In this document: in pieces, positions 33,528-43,062 of the stretch | How positions within the stretch are numbered: position 1 is the first letter of the stretch | Layout of the letters: every line of letters begins with the position of its first letter | Assembly (NCBI GenBank): GCA_963696405.1 | Contig: CAVOJY010000002.1 | Coordinates: 310,001 to 374,000, forward strand | Direction of reading: 5' to 3' | DNA from: CAVOJY01 sp963696405 | GTDB lineage: Bacteria > Chloroflexota > Limnocylindria > Limnocylindrales > CSP1-4 | Length of the DNA: 64,000 nucleotides | Made by a program: the position numbers and the translations under genes | The notes under the pieces: generated by a model | What the model was told of the DNA's origin: nothing | Databases searched by the model: none | What the model saw: the letters and a program-made list of their open reading frames with translations, nothing else

Positions 33528-33533
33528 TAGACT
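33528..33533 (+). promoter_or_regulatory. -10 box TAGACT, leaderless geometry
   Basis: Seven bases separate this box from ATG 33541. No ribosome-binding site fits between them. Confidence 0.5.
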
Positions 33534-33540
33534 TCGGTCC

Positions 33541-34422
33541 ATGGAGCGCTGCCGTGTGGCCCTGGCCCAGGTCGCCCCGCGCCTCGGGCGCCTCGACGCC
33601 AACCTGGAGGCCCACCGCGAGATCCTCGGGCGAGCCCGCGCCGGCGGGGCGCAGCTCGTGGTGTTCCCCGAGCTGGGTCTCACCGGGTACCAGCTGCAGG
33701 ACCTGAGCGCCGAGGTGGCGATGCGGACCGACGATCCGCGCCTCACCGCGCTCGCCGCCGAGACGGACGACCTGTCGGCGATCGTGAGTTACGTCGAGGA
33801 ATCGACAGATCACCGGCTCTTCATCGCCGCGGCGCTGCTCGAGAACGGGGCCGTGCGGCACGTCCACCGCAAGGTCTACCTGCCGACGTACGGCCTGTTC
33901 GACGAGCGGCGGTTCTTCGCTGCCGGCGAGGCCGTCCGGGCCTGTCCGAGCCGCCTCGGCGTGGAGCTGGGGCTCGCCATTTGCGAGGACTTCTGGCACC
34001 TGCCGGTGCCGCTCCTGCTCGCCCTCGACGGCGCGCAGATCCTGGTCAACGTGTCGTCGTCGCCGGGACGCGACGTCGCTGCGGTCAACGAGGTTGGCCT
34101 GGGCACGGCAGTGAGCTGGCGGACGCTCATGCGCACCTTCGCGCAGCTCACCACCTGCTTCGTCGTCTTCTGCAACCGGGTCGGGGTCGACGAGTCGATC
34201 ACCTTCTGGGGCGGTAGCGAGGTGGTCGGGCCGCGCGGCGACACGGTGTTCCAGGCGCCGTTCCACGACGAAGCCCTCTACTTCGTCGACCTGCCGCTGG
34301 GCGATCTGCGGCGCGAGCGGATCACCCTGCCGCTCCTGCGCGACGAGCGGCCGGAGCTGGTGCGCCGGCAGCTGGAGCGGGTGCTCGCCGAGCGCGCGCG
34401 GGACGCGGGAGGGGGCCAGTGA
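33541..34422 (+). CDS. Carbon-nitrogen hydrolase, probable glutaminase partner of NAD synthetase
   Basis: This 293-residue nitrilase-superfamily amidase has a complete catalytic triad: Glu44 (FPELG), Lys111 (HRKVYLP) and Cys148 (AICEDFW). These motifs match the glutaminase domain of glutamine-dependent NAD synthetases (NadE2). Here it is a separate gene whose stop overlaps the synthetase start by four bases. The likely job is to release ammonia from glutamine for NadE. A stand-alone amidase with another substrate is possible but less likely given the coupling. Confidence 0.82.
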   Translation: MERCRVALAQVAPRLGRLDANLEAHREILGRARAGGAQLVVFPELGLTGYQLQDLSAEVAMRTDDPRLTALAAETDDLSAIVSYVEESTDHRLFIAAALLENGAVRHVHRKVYLPTYGLFDERRFFAAGEAVRACPSRLGVELGLAICEDFWHLPVPLLLALDGAQILVNVSSSPGRDVAAVNEVGLGTAVSWRTLMRTFAQLTTCFVVFCNRVGVDESITFWGGSEVVGPRGDTVFQAPFHDEALYFVDLPLGDLRRERITLPLLRDERPELVRRQLERVLAERARDAGGGQ

Positions 34423-35420
34423 CGGGCAACGGCGGAGGGGTCGCGACCAGCGACGGAGACGACGGACCGGGCGTGGTCGGGGCCGCCATGGAGGCCGCCC
34501 AGGGTCTCTTCGAGCTGCCGGAAGAGCTCGTCATCGACACCGCCGTGGCCCGCCGGATCATCGTCGAGTTCATCCGCGGCCAGCTCCGGCAGGCCGGGTT
34601 CGAGCGGGCGCTTCTGGGCCTCTCGGGTGGGATCGACTCGGCCGTCGTCGCCCACCTGGCGGCCGAGGCCGTCGGGCCGGAGCGGCTCCTGTGCCTGGTC
34701 ATGCCGTACCGCACGTCGGCGCCGGAGTCGCAGCGGGACGCCGAGGCCGTGATCGGGCGCCTCGGCTGCGCAAGCCGTGTGGTGGACATCAGCCCGATGG
34801 TGGACGCCTACTTCGGCGAGGCGGATGCAGCCGACGCGGTGGGGGCCGAAGAGAGACCGGCAGGAGTGGCGGGCGTGCTGGGCGCCGAGGGCGCAGGGGC
34901 ATCGGCCGTGCGCCGGGGAAACCTGATGGCCCGGGTCCGCATGAGCGTCCTCTACGATTTCTCGGTCACCTGGGGCGGGCTGGTGGTGGGAACCGGCAAC
35001 AAGACGGAGACCCTCATCGGCTACACGACCATCTTCGGCGACAGCGCGTGCGCCTTCAACCCGGTCGGCGACCTCTACAAGAGCCAGCTGCGGCAGCTGG
35101 CGGTCGAGCTGGGGGTTCCCCGCGGGATCATCGCCAAGGCCCCATCCGCGGACCTCTGGCCGGGCCAGACCGACGAGGGCGAGGTGGGCTTCTCCTACGC
35201 CGAAGTCGATCGGCTCCTCTACTGGATGGTGGACCGCCGGCTCACCCGCGACGAGCTGGTGGGGCGCGGGTTCGACGGGGGGTTCGTCGACCGCGTGAGC
35301 CGGATGGTGGCCGGGTCGGAGTTCAAGCGGCAGGTGCCGCCGATCGCGAAGCTCGGCCCGCGGACGTCGGGGGTGGATTACCTGTACCCGCGCCGCCGGC
35401 CCCGGTCGGGCGAGGGATGA
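34419..35420 (+). CDS. nadE: NAD+ synthetase
   Basis: This 333-residue N-type ATP pyrophosphatase amidates nicotinic acid adenine dinucleotide to NAD+. The PP-loop is SGGIDS (residues 69-74). GTGNKTETLIGYTTIFGD and KAPSADLWPGQTDEGEVGFS are the adenylation and substrate motifs of the family. An Ala/Gly-rich insert (about residues 138-165) lies before the RRGNLMARVRMSVLYD helix. It starts at GTG 34419, overlapping the amidase stop, and overlaps rsmI at its end. Confidence 0.94.
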   Translation: MTGNGGGVATSDGDDGPGVVGAAMEAAQGLFELPEELVIDTAVARRIIVEFIRGQLRQAGFERALLGLSGGIDSAVVAHLAAEAVGPERLLCLVMPYRTSAPESQRDAEAVIGRLGCASRVVDISPMVDAYFGEADAADAVGAEERPAGVAGVLGAEGAGASAVRRGNLMARVRMSVLYDFSVTWGGLVVGTGNKTETLIGYTTIFGDSACAFNPVGDLYKSQLRQLAVELGVPRGIIAKAPSADLWPGQTDEGEVGFSYAEVDRLLYWMVDRRLTRDELVGRGFDGGFVDRVSRMVAGSEFKRQVPPIAKLGPRTSGVDYLYPRRRPRSGEG

Positions 35421-36367
35421 CGGGAGCGGGGGACCGCACCGCAGGCGGCCGCGGGACCCTCTACGTGGTCGCCACGCCCATCGGCAACCTCGCCGACGTC
35501 ACGTTGCGGGCCCTGGAGATCCTGCGGGCGGTCCCGCTCGTCGCGGCCGAGGACACCCGGCTTACACGGCGCCTGTTCGCGCGCCACGGGATCACGGCCC
35601 GCCTCGTCAGCTACCACGCGCGGAACGCCGCGCTCCGGGAGCCCGAACTCCTCGCGCACCTAGCGGGAGGGGCGGACCTGGCCCTCGTGACCGATGCGGG
35701 GACGCCCCTCGTGAGCGACCCCGGCGAGGGCCTGGTGGCGGCCTGGGCGGCTGCCGAGGGGACCGTTGTGCCGATCCCGGGCCCGTCGGCCGTGCTCGCG
35801 GCGCTCGTGGCAAGCGGGATCGCGGCCCCGCGCTGGGGGTTCGAGGGCTTCCTGCCGCGCGGCGGTCGGGCACGTCGCGACCGGCTTGCGCGGATCGGGG
35901 CGGATGACCGCGCGACGGTGCTTTTCGAGGCCGCCAGGCGCGCCGCGGCGACGCTCGCCGACCTCGCCGACGCCTGCGGGGCCAGCCGACCCGCCGCGCT
36001 CTGCCGCGAGCTGACGAAGATCCACGAGGAAGCCTGGCGCGGGACGCTGGAGGACCTCGCGGCGCGCGCGGCACGGGAGGCGCCGCGAGGCGAGGTGACC
36101 ATCGTGGTGGCCGGCGCACCCGCCGGCGGCGTCCGCCGGCAGGGCCGGGGCCTGGCGGGTTCGACCTCCTCGGCGTTGCCCGATGGACCGGCCGGGATCC
36201 TCGACAACGGCGGCTCCGACGCGCGCCTGCGCGCCGCCCGCGACCGCGTCGGCCGTCTCGTCGCCGACGGTCTGCCGCGCTCGGCTGCCGCGCGCCAGGT
36301 CGCGGCCGAGACGGGGCTTCCGCGCCGCGAGCTCTTCAGGGTGCGCGAGAACGGAGGTGGCGAATGA
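35417..36367 (+). CDS. rsmI: 16S rRNA (cytidine1402-2'-O)-methyltransferase
   Basis: This 316-residue SAM-dependent enzyme 2'-O-methylates C1402 in the ribosomal decoding centre. The tetrapyrrole-methylase fold starts with TLYVVATPIGNLADVTLRAL. It continues with AAEDTRLTRRL, LVTDAGTPLVSDPG and PGPSAVLAALVASG. A C-terminal helical extension (VGRLVADGLPRSAAARQVA) is common in RsmI. It overlaps nadE and the antiporter gene by four bases each. Confidence 0.95.
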   Translation: MTGAGDRTAGGRGTLYVVATPIGNLADVTLRALEILRAVPLVAAEDTRLTRRLFARHGITARLVSYHARNAALREPELLAHLAGGADLALVTDAGTPLVSDPGEGLVAAWAAAEGTVVPIPGPSAVLAALVASGIAAPRWGFEGFLPRGGRARRDRLARIGADDRATVLFEAARRAAATLADLADACGASRPAALCRELTKIHEEAWRGTLEDLAARAAREAPRGEVTIVVAGAPAGGVRRQGRGLAGSTSSALPDGPAGILDNGGSDARLRAARDRVGRLVADGLPRSAAARQVAAETGLPRRELFRVRENGGGE

Positions 36368-37458
36368 ACGTGGTCCCAGTGCTCCGCGAGCTGTCGCCGA
36401 TCGGCCGCGGCGTCCTCGTCGGGACGCTCGTCGCCAGCCTCGCCGGCATCCTCATGGCCTTCGCCCTCCACGTCGAGGGCACGCCGACGTTCATCGTGAG
36501 CGCGGCCGCGATCCTGGGTCTCGCCTGGGTTGTCGGCGCCTCGACAGAGCGGATCGGCGCCCTCGCCGGTCCCCAAGTCGGGGGCATTCTGAACGCCACC
36601 TTCGGCAACGTCGCCGAGCTCATCATCGCGTTCTTCGCCCTCCAGGCGGGGCTGCTCGACGTGGTGAAGGCCTCGCTCACCGGGTCGATCATCGGCAACC
36701 TGCTCCTCGTGCTCGGGGCCAGCCTCCTTCTCGGCGGCCGGAAGTACGGTACGCAGCGCTTCAGCGCCCGGGTCGCGGGAGCGAACGCGACCCTGCTGGC
36801 CCTCGCCGTCGTCGGTCTGTTCATCCCGGCTGTGTTCGCCGCCAGCTCCGGCCGCGGGCCCGGCCGCACGGAGGAGAGCGTGGTCGTCGCACTCATCCTC
36901 ATCGCGCTCTACGGCATCGCCCTCGTCTATAGCTTCAGGCACCCCGCGGAGGCCCTGGGGGCGGAGCGCGCCGAGGAACACGGCGGACCGGCCTGGAAGG
37001 CACGCACCGCGATCGGGGTGCTGCTGGTGGCCGCGCTGCTCCTCGCGGTCCTGTCGGAGATCCTGGTCAGCTCGATCGACCCGTTCATCGAGGCGTCGGG
37101 CCTCACGCCGCTCTTCGTGGGGGTCATCGTCATCCCGACGATCGGCAACCTCGCGGAGCACCTCGTCGCGGTCGGCCTCGCGCTGAAGAACCGGGTCGAC
37201 TTCGCCATGGCCGTGGCCATCGGTTCAAGCCTGCAGGTCGCCCTCTTCGTGGCGCCGGTGCTCGTCCTCGTCGGGGTCGTCGTCGGCCAGCCCATGGACC
37301 TGGTCTTCGCGCCGCTCGAGATTGCGGCGGTCGGCGTGGCGGTCGTGGTCACGGCCCTCATCGCCCTCGACGGGGAGTCGAACCTCCTGGAGGGCGTGTT
37401 GCTTGTCGGCGTCTACCTCATCCTGGCGGTGAGTTTCTTCTTCCTGGTGCCGGCCTAG
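36364..37458 (+). CDS. cax: Calcium/proton antiporter, CaxA/ChaA type
   Basis: This is a 364-residue integral membrane protein with about eleven hydrophobic segments. The two Cax alpha-repeats are present: GGILNATFGNVAELIIAFFA in the first half and VIPTIGNLAEHLVAVGLALK in the second. Both hold the acidic residue that binds Ca2+. It exports Ca2+ in exchange for protons. It is the last gene of the amidase-nadE-rsmI-cax run, with no functional link visible beyond co-transcription. Confidence 0.92.
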   Translation: MNVVPVLRELSPIGRGVLVGTLVASLAGILMAFALHVEGTPTFIVSAAAILGLAWVVGASTERIGALAGPQVGGILNATFGNVAELIIAFFALQAGLLDVVKASLTGSIIGNLLLVLGASLLLGGRKYGTQRFSARVAGANATLLALAVVGLFIPAVFAASSGRGPGRTEESVVVALILIALYGIALVYSFRHPAEALGAERAEEHGGPAWKARTAIGVLLVAALLLAVLSEILVSSIDPFIEASGLTPLFVGVIVIPTIGNLAEHLVAVGLALKNRVDFAMAVAIGSSLQVALFVAPVLVLVGVVVGQPMDLVFAPLEIAAVGVAVVVTALIALDGESNLLEGVLLVGVYLILAVSFFFLVPA

Positions 37459-37485
37459 ATCCACCCCGGCCTGGATCCCGCCGGA

Positions 37486-38376
37486 CTACACCCGCCCCCC
37501 GCGGGCGGCCAGCCGCGCGAGGACGAGCGCCTTGCGGCCGCGCGAGACGACCGCCCGCCGCGGGTTCGCGCCCAGCCCGTCACGCTCGACCTGGCGGAGG
37601 ATCTCCCGGTAGAGCACGGCAGCCGCCGCGATGCCCCAGCGGCCGCGCCGGAGAAGCGCGATCCCAGGGGCCGCCGCGTCGTAGCCGGCGTCGGCACGGG
37701 CGATCTGCCCGCGCAGCAGCGCCTCGCGCGTCTTTCGGGGCCAGCGGTCGATGGCGGCCAGCAGGGCCGGCGGGTCGCTTACATCGAGGCCCGCGTCGCG
37801 TAGCTCGTTGAGCGGCAGGTAGACACGGCCGTTCCGGGCGTCCTCGACGAGGTCGCGGAGGATGTTCGTCCGCTGCATCGCCGAGCCGAGCGCCCGGGCG
37901 GCGCGATCCGCCTCGGCCTCGTGGCCCGGGGCCGTGCCCAGGAGTGAGGCCATGAGGCGCCCGACGGTTCCGGCGACCTGGTAGCAGTAGACGGCCAGCT
38001 CGTCGTCGGTCTCGTGCCGGGGGCCCGCGAGGTCGGCCCGCATGCCCGCACAGAAGTCGCGCACGGCGTCCCGGGGGAGGGAGGGGTACCGGCCGGCGAG
38101 GTCCTCGAGGATGGGCGCCTCGGGTCCCTGCGGCGGGCGACCGTCGGCCGCCGTCCCGTCGGCCCAGGCCTCCACGAGCGCCACGCGTGACTCGGCCCCC
38201 CGGTCGGCCGTGTCCACCAGGTCGTCGAGCGTGCGCAGGACGAGATAGAGGCGGCGCACGTCGCGGCGGAGATCGGCGGGGAGGAAGCGCGTCGCCAGGT
38301 CGAACGTGCGGGCCACGGACGCCATGACCCCGGCGGCCGTCCGGTCGACGTCGGCAGATGCCGCCCCGCCTGTCAT
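37486..38376 (-). CDS. crtB: Phytoene synthase
   Basis: This 296-residue head-to-head prenyl synthase condenses two geranylgeranyl-PP to phytoene, the first step of carotenoid synthesis. Both Asp-rich motifs are present: RTLDDLVDTADR near residue 50 and ILRDLVEDARNGRVYLP near residue 175. QVAGTVGRLM is the conserved helix between them. It is the last gene of the minus-strand carotenoid operon. No crtE (GGPP synthase) is in the window. Confidence 0.92.
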   Translation of the reverse strand: MTGGAASADVDRTAAGVMASVARTFDLATRFLPADLRRDVRRLYLVLRTLDDLVDTADRGAESRVALVEAWADGTAADGRPPQGPEAPILEDLAGRYPSLPRDAVRDFCAGMRADLAGPRHETDDELAVYCYQVAGTVGRLMASLLGTAPGHEAEADRAARALGSAMQRTNILRDLVEDARNGRVYLPLNELRDAGLDVSDPPALLAAIDRWPRKTREALLRGQIARADAGYDAAAPGIALLRRGRWGIAAAAVLYREILRQVERDGLGANPRRAVVSRGRKALVLARLAARGGRV

Positions 38377-38439
38377 CCCCTCACCCTCATCGTGACCGCC
38401 TCATCGCACCTGCCTCATCCCGTCCGGTCCATCGTGCTC

Positions 38440-39966
38440 TCAGCCGCCGCGGCCGGCGACGGAAAGCCGCCCGGTCCAGCGGTCCGCGGCGATCACACCG
38501 GCCGTGACCTGGGCGCCGAGGATGACCCCGGGGATCCCGCCGCCCGGGTGGGTGCCCGCGCCGACGTAGTAGAGCCCGCCCACGGTCCGGTCGCGGTTCG
38601 GCTGGCGGAAGTACGCCGACTGCCAGAGGAGGGGCTCGATCCCGAAGGCATTCCCGTCGGTCGCCCACAGCTCGCTCGCGAAATCGGCAGGCGTGAAGGC
38701 GTGCTCCACCGCGATCGAGCTCGAGAGGCCCTCCAGCCCGAAATCGCGCTCGAGGTACGTCACGATCCGGTCGCGCAACTCCGGTCCGCGGACCGTCCAG
38801 TCGTCGCCCGACCGCAGGTTCGGTACCGGCAGCAGGACGTGAGGACGTCGCCCCCGGCGGCGGCCATGGACGGCTCGGTCCGGGACGGCGCGTGGATGTA
38901 GAGGCAGATCGTGTCGCTCACCCGCCGGCGCCGGATGACATCGCCGATGAAGCCCCCGTAGTCCTCGCCCCACGATGAGGGTGTGGTGGAGCAGCTTGGG
39001 GTACTGGCGGGTCGTGCCCAGGTAGAGGAGGTAGCAGCTCATCGTCTGGCGCATCCGGCGCAGACGCCACGGGAGGGGCTCCTGAGGCCGTCGCCGGAGA
39101 GGAGCGTGTCCCGGGTCAGCGGTCACGTCGGCGTTGGAGACGACGAGGTCGGCCGGGAGCCGCTCTCCGGCGTCGGTGCGCACCCCGCTGACCCGCCGCC
39201 TCTCGGTCTCGATGGCGATCGACCGCCTCGCCGGTGCGGATCGTCCCTCCGCCGCGCTCGACGAGGCGGGCCAGCGCGGTCACCAGGCTGTAGACGCCGC
39301 CTTCCGCGTACCAGACGCCCTCGGCGACCTGGAGGTAGGAGAGCGCAGTGTAGATGGCCGGCACGCGGAACGGGTCCCCGCCGATGAAGAGCGAGTGGAA
39401 GTCGAACGCCTGGCGGACGTGCTGCTCCTTGAAGTAGATCCCGCAGAACCCGCGCGAGCGTGCGGACGGCGTCCAGGCGGACCATGGTGGGAACGAGGCG
39501 GGCGAACTCGAGCGCCGAAGGAACGGCTTGCGGCCCGCGACGAGGATGCCCTGCTCGTAGATGCGCCGCGTCGCGGCCATGAAGTCGTCGTAGCGGGCGG
39601 CGTCACTCGGTGAGAACTTCGCGATCTCGCCGGTCATCCCCTCGCGCCCGGCCTGGAAATCGAAGTGGCGTGGCTCGCCGTCCCAGTGGATCCGGTAGAA
39701 GGGATCAAGCGGGTGCAGGCGGAGCTCGTCGGCGAGCCTCGCTGCCGCCGATCGCGAACAGCTCGTCGAGCAGCCAGGGCATGGTGATGAGCGACGGCCC
39801 CATGTCCCAGGTGTAGCCGCGGTCGACGAATCTGGCCGGCCCGGCCGCCTGGCCTGGCCCGGCGCTCCACGACGGTGACGTCCCAGCCCTGCCGGAGAAG
39901 CCGGACGGCGGCAGCAAGACCGCCGAGTCCGGCACCGACGACGACGGCACGGGGGGCGTGGGGCAT
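38440..39966 (-). CDS. crtI: Phytoene desaturase (CrtI family), broken by about eight frame changes
   Basis: This FAD-dependent enzyme dehydrogenates phytoene towards lycopene. Its segments lie in all three minus frames. They run in order: PRAVVVGAGLGGLAAAVRLL (FAD loop, from ATG 39966), RGYTWDMGPSLITMPWLLDE, LADELRLHPLDPFYRIHWDG, FARLVPTMVRLDAVRT, YFKEQHVRQAFDFHSLFIGG, VVSNADVT, MRQTMSCYLLYLGTTRQYPK, and GGLYYVGAGTHPGGGIPGVI at the end. Most breaks need one base removed (for example near 39836, 39738, 39452 and 39219) and one needs a base added (near 39515). Motif content is intact, which favours sequence error over gene decay. Confidence 0.85.
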
Positions 39967-40064
39967 CAGGTGTTCTCCTCTCGCAGGTCGATCAGCTGCC
40001 TGGCGTGGTGCCGGGCCCGGGGGATCGGCGGCTGACGGGCTGCCGAGGGCCCGCCCGCGCCAGC

Positions 40065-41232
40065 TCACGGCGCCCCGAGCAGGCCGCCCACGAGGCCCGA
40101 TGCCTGCATGGCGAGCGTGGCCGCGGCCGTGATGGGTGTCCACAGGATCGTTTCGAGTGGCTCCCTTCCCCGGATGGCGAGGATTGTCCGCGCAAGGGCG
40201 AGGAGGCCGAGGGAGAGGAGCGCGGCGGGGAGGTGGGCCGTCCACGCAGCCGAGGCAGTCGAGCCCGCCGGCTCCGCGACGGTCCCGAGCCCGATCGCGA
40301 CGGTCGCCACGGCCGGCAGGAGCCACGCGACGGCGAAGACGCCGAGGGCCGCCAGGCCGGCCGCCAGTGAGTACCCGACAGACGGATAGAAGAGGCGGCG
40401 CCACGCCGCGGCGATCTCCCCCGCGGATCGGTAGTGGCGGGTGGCGCCCAGGTCGGCGGCGTGGACGGTCCCGACCGATCGTCCCTCGCGGGCAAAGGCC
40501 CTGGCGAGGGCGACGTCGTCGTGCTCCGTGCCGCGGATCGCCGCATGGCCGCCGACGGCGACGTACGCCTCGCGCCTGACGAGGATGAGCGGGCCGTAGG
40601 CAAAGGCGAGCGCGGCCGGACGCCCACGAAGCCCGGCCAGGAGCCAGAGGGGGATCAAGCCGAAGAGGAGCATGCCGAAACCGGGCATGAGGACGCGCTC
40701 GGCCCGTGACGGCATCGCGTAGCGGGTCACCCCACTCACGAGGTCGTGCTTGCCTCCGAGGAGTTCCGAGACCAGGGCCCTGGCCGCGAGGGGCTCGAGG
40801 ACCGTGTCCGCGTCCAGGAAGAGGACCAGGTCGTCCGCGGTCGCCTCCGCGCCCTGCCAGGCCGCCCAGCACTTGCCCGTCCAGCCTTCGGGGCGCGGCG
40901 GGACCGGGACGACGCCGTGCGGCGGGCAGCCCGGCGGCCGGTCCGGCAGGAGCCGGGCGGCCAGCTCGAGCGTGCCGTCGGTCGAGTCGTCGTCCACGAC
41001 GATGATCCGGATCCGCGGGTAGTCCTGGCGGAGGACGGCCTCCAGCGCGGCCGGGAGACGGTCGCGTTCGTTGCGGCACGGAAGGACGACCGTGAGCGGC
41101 GGGCGCCGCCGCGTCGGCCACCGTGGGGGCGCGCCGCCGGAGTGCCGCCACGTTGAGGGCGACGTTGGCGAGGACCACGCCGGCGCCGGCCAGTGCCACG
41201 TTCGCCAGCAGCTGGGCGGCGGTGTAGGTCAT
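40065..41232 (-). CDS. crtX: Family 2 glycosyltransferase, probable carotenoid glycosyltransferase, frameshifted
   Basis: Repaired, this is about 388 residues. An N-terminal membrane helix (MTYTAAQLLANVALAGAGVV) is followed, after one extra base at 41101-41103, by a GT2 domain starting PLTVVLPCRNERDRLPAALE. The domain has the VVDDDSTDGTLELA and LFLDADTVLEP (DXD) motifs. Three to four membrane helices end the chain. The layout matches membrane GT2 enzymes of carotenoid clusters such as CrtQ. ATG 41232 overlaps the repaired elongase stop as ATGA. The symbol reflects presumed role; the actual sugar and acceptor are unknown. Confidence 0.75.
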
Positions 41233-42127
41233 GACCCCCCAGTACCGGAGCAGGAGCTGGGTCAGGAGGAAGCCCGCCAGCAGGTTCATCCCCAGGAAGC
41301 TCCGCCACGCGCGTCGTGCCTGCGCGCTCGTCCGGCCGGACCAGCACCGACAGGGGCAGCAGGAGGTAGAGCGCGAGGATCACGGCCGCGACCCACCCCG
41401 CCGGTCCGAGCGTTGCCGCGGCTGCCGCCGCGAGCGCGTACCCGGCGACCGAGACGGCCGCCGTTGGCCGCGCCCCGATGGCCGTGGCAATCGAGCCGAT
41501 CCCGGCCGCCCGGTCGTAGGCGATGTCCTGGATGGCGCCCAGGGCGTGGGAGGCGACTCCCCAGGCCATGAACCCGGCGAGCGGCACCCACGGGAGGGCC
41601 GACGGCGCGAGCCCGGCGGCGAGCATGCCGCAGGCGGCGGGGAGCACGAAGTGCGACGCGCTCGTGAGCGAGTCGAGGAACGGCCGCTCCTTCGTACGCA
41701 GCGGGGGCGCCGAGTAGATGAGCGCGGCGGCCGCGGCGAGCAGACAGCAGAGACCGGCGGCGGAACCGCCGACGACGAACATAGCGGCGAGGAGCGGGAG
41801 GTTCGTGAGCGCCACCGCAAGCCACAGTGCCCGGGCGGTCCCGGGCTCCAGCCGGGCACCCTCGATCGAGCCCTTCCGCGGGTTGGCCGCGTCCGAGGCG
41901 TAGTCGAACAAGTCGTTCACCCCGTACATGAGGAGGTTGTAGGGGAGCAGGAAGTAGATCACCCCGAGCAGCAGCGACGGGGTCACCTGGAAGTCGACGA
42001 GCAGCGCTCCCGCGGCGTAGGGGAGGGCCGTGTTGATCCACGAGAAGGGGCGGCTCGAGGCCACGAGGAGGCGCAGCATGGCAGCGCCGGCGTCGATGTC
42101 CACGGCTCGGCCCGCCGGATCGCTCAC
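41229..42127 (-). CDS. UbiA-family prenyltransferase, probable lycopene elongase, frameshifted twice
   Basis: Repaired, this is about 298 residues with about eight membrane helices. The first Asp-rich motif is NDLFDYASDAANPRKGSIEG; the second region contains GAIQDIAYDRAAGIGS. In carotenoid operons this family (CrtEb/LbtBC type) adds dimethylallyl units to lycopene to make C50 carotenoids. The start GTG 42127 overlaps the crtYd stop and follows GGAGG. Two extra bases, near 41300-41312 and in the G-run near 41237-41242, must be skipped to reach FLGMNLLAGFLLTQLLLRYW and a stop that overlaps the next gene. UbiA enzymes for quinones are an alternative, but context argues against it. Confidence 0.75.
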
Positions 42128-42423
42128 GTTCGCCTCCCCGTCCTGTGCCACACGGCGAGCGCCAGCAGGCACAGCGCGAGGCCGTACGCCAGGTCCTCGA
42201 CCGGCATCGGGCCCACGGCGATCCCGCTGCGGAAGCCGTCTCCGTACGTGACGATCGGGATGCCGGTGAGGACGATGTCGAAGACGATCGTCAGGAGGCC
42301 GAAGACGACGAGCGTGAACCACGCTTCCGGATGAGCGAGGACCCCCGTCCGCCAGGCCGCGAGCCCGCAGGCCAGCAGGAGGAGGAACGAGGCGATCGTG
42401 TACTCGGGCACGGCAGGTATCAA
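42124..42423 (-). CDS. crtYd: Lycopene cyclase domain protein, second subunit
   Basis: This 99-residue membrane protein has three hydrophobic helices and the conserved segment YGDGFRSGIAVGPMPVEDLA. The PxE(E/D) element in it is typical of the heterodimeric CarR/CrtY-type cyclase halves. It works with the neighbouring subunit to close the end rings of carotenoids. In C50 pathways the homologous pair (CrtYe/f or CrtYg/h) cyclises the elongated chain. It lies 12 bases after crtYc. Confidence 0.8.
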   Translation of the reverse strand: MIPAVPEYTIASFLLLLACGLAAWRTGVLAHPEAWFTLVVFGLLTIVFDIVLTGIPIVTYGDGFRSGIAVGPMPVEDLAYGLALCLLALAVWHRTGRRT

Positions 42424-42435
42424 CCCTTCCCGCTG

Positions 42436-42753
42436 TCAACCGTTCCCGCGGCGGTGCCGCAGGGCCGCGTACAGAGCCACCGTCAGGAACGCGAGGAAAC
42501 CGAGGAGGATCGGCTCCTCGATGGGAACGCCCGGCGGGATCAGCGCGACGACCAGGTCCGGATCGCTGGCGAACCAGCCGCGCGCCGCGCCGACGAGATC
42601 GAAGAGAAGGAACACTACGAGGACGCAGGCGATGACGATCGCGAGCCGGCGCCTCGCCGGGCCGGTCGCCGTGATGCGGGCGCCAACGCGGCGGTCAAGG
42701 AGCGTCACACCGGCGACCGAGACAAGGAGCGCGAGAAGATACACCACCTGCAT
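42436..42753 (-). CDS. crtYc: Lycopene cyclase domain protein, first subunit
   Basis: This 105-residue membrane protein has three helices (MQVVYLLALLVSVAGVTLLD; AIVIACVLVVFLLFDLVG; PILLGFLAFLTVALYAAL). The GVPIEEPILLGFL motif carries the paired glutamates of this cyclase family. It is the first gene of the six-gene carotenoid operon. The family assignment is firm from motifs and pairing. Beta-, gamma- or epsilon-ring specificity cannot be read. Confidence 0.8.
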   Translation of the reverse strand: MQVVYLLALLVSVAGVTLLDRRVGARITATGPARRRLAIVIACVLVVFLLFDLVGAARGWFASDPDLVVALIPPGVPIEEPILLGFLAFLTVALYAALRHRRGNG

Positions 42754-42944
42754 GTCAGCGATCGCGCCTCACCGAACCACGTCCATCCGTCCGGACGCAT
42801 CCGACTGCACACGCTACCCAATTCCGCCCGTTGCGTCGGTCCTGATCTGGCGGTAGGGGCACCGTAAGGGAAGGCCGAGTCCGCGGTAAGCCCCCGGCAG
42901 GCCGCGGTGCACTCGCGCGTGAGCCCGGGTGAAGTCCCGCCCGG

Positions 42945-42950
42945 TAGTGT
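42945..42950 (+). promoter_or_regulatory. -10 box TAGTGT upstream of ssb
   Basis: The box lies seven bases before GTG 42958, which opens an in-frame 35-residue extension of SSB. The normal SSB start at 43063 is preceded by GGGAGGA, so both a leaderless long form and an internally initiated normal form are possible. Confidence 0.4.
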
Positions 42951-43062
42951 TCGCCCAGTGACGGCGCCGGCACAGGCGCCGCGCGACCCTCCCGCCGAGC
43001 TGTTGATGAACCCGCCGACCCACATGGTGCCGGGCCGAGAACGCCCGGCCGGGAGGACGCTC

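Noticed and set aside
37458..37477. Terminator between cax and crtB
   Set aside because: GATCCA and TGGATC form only a six-base-pair stem with no T-tract; too weak to call.
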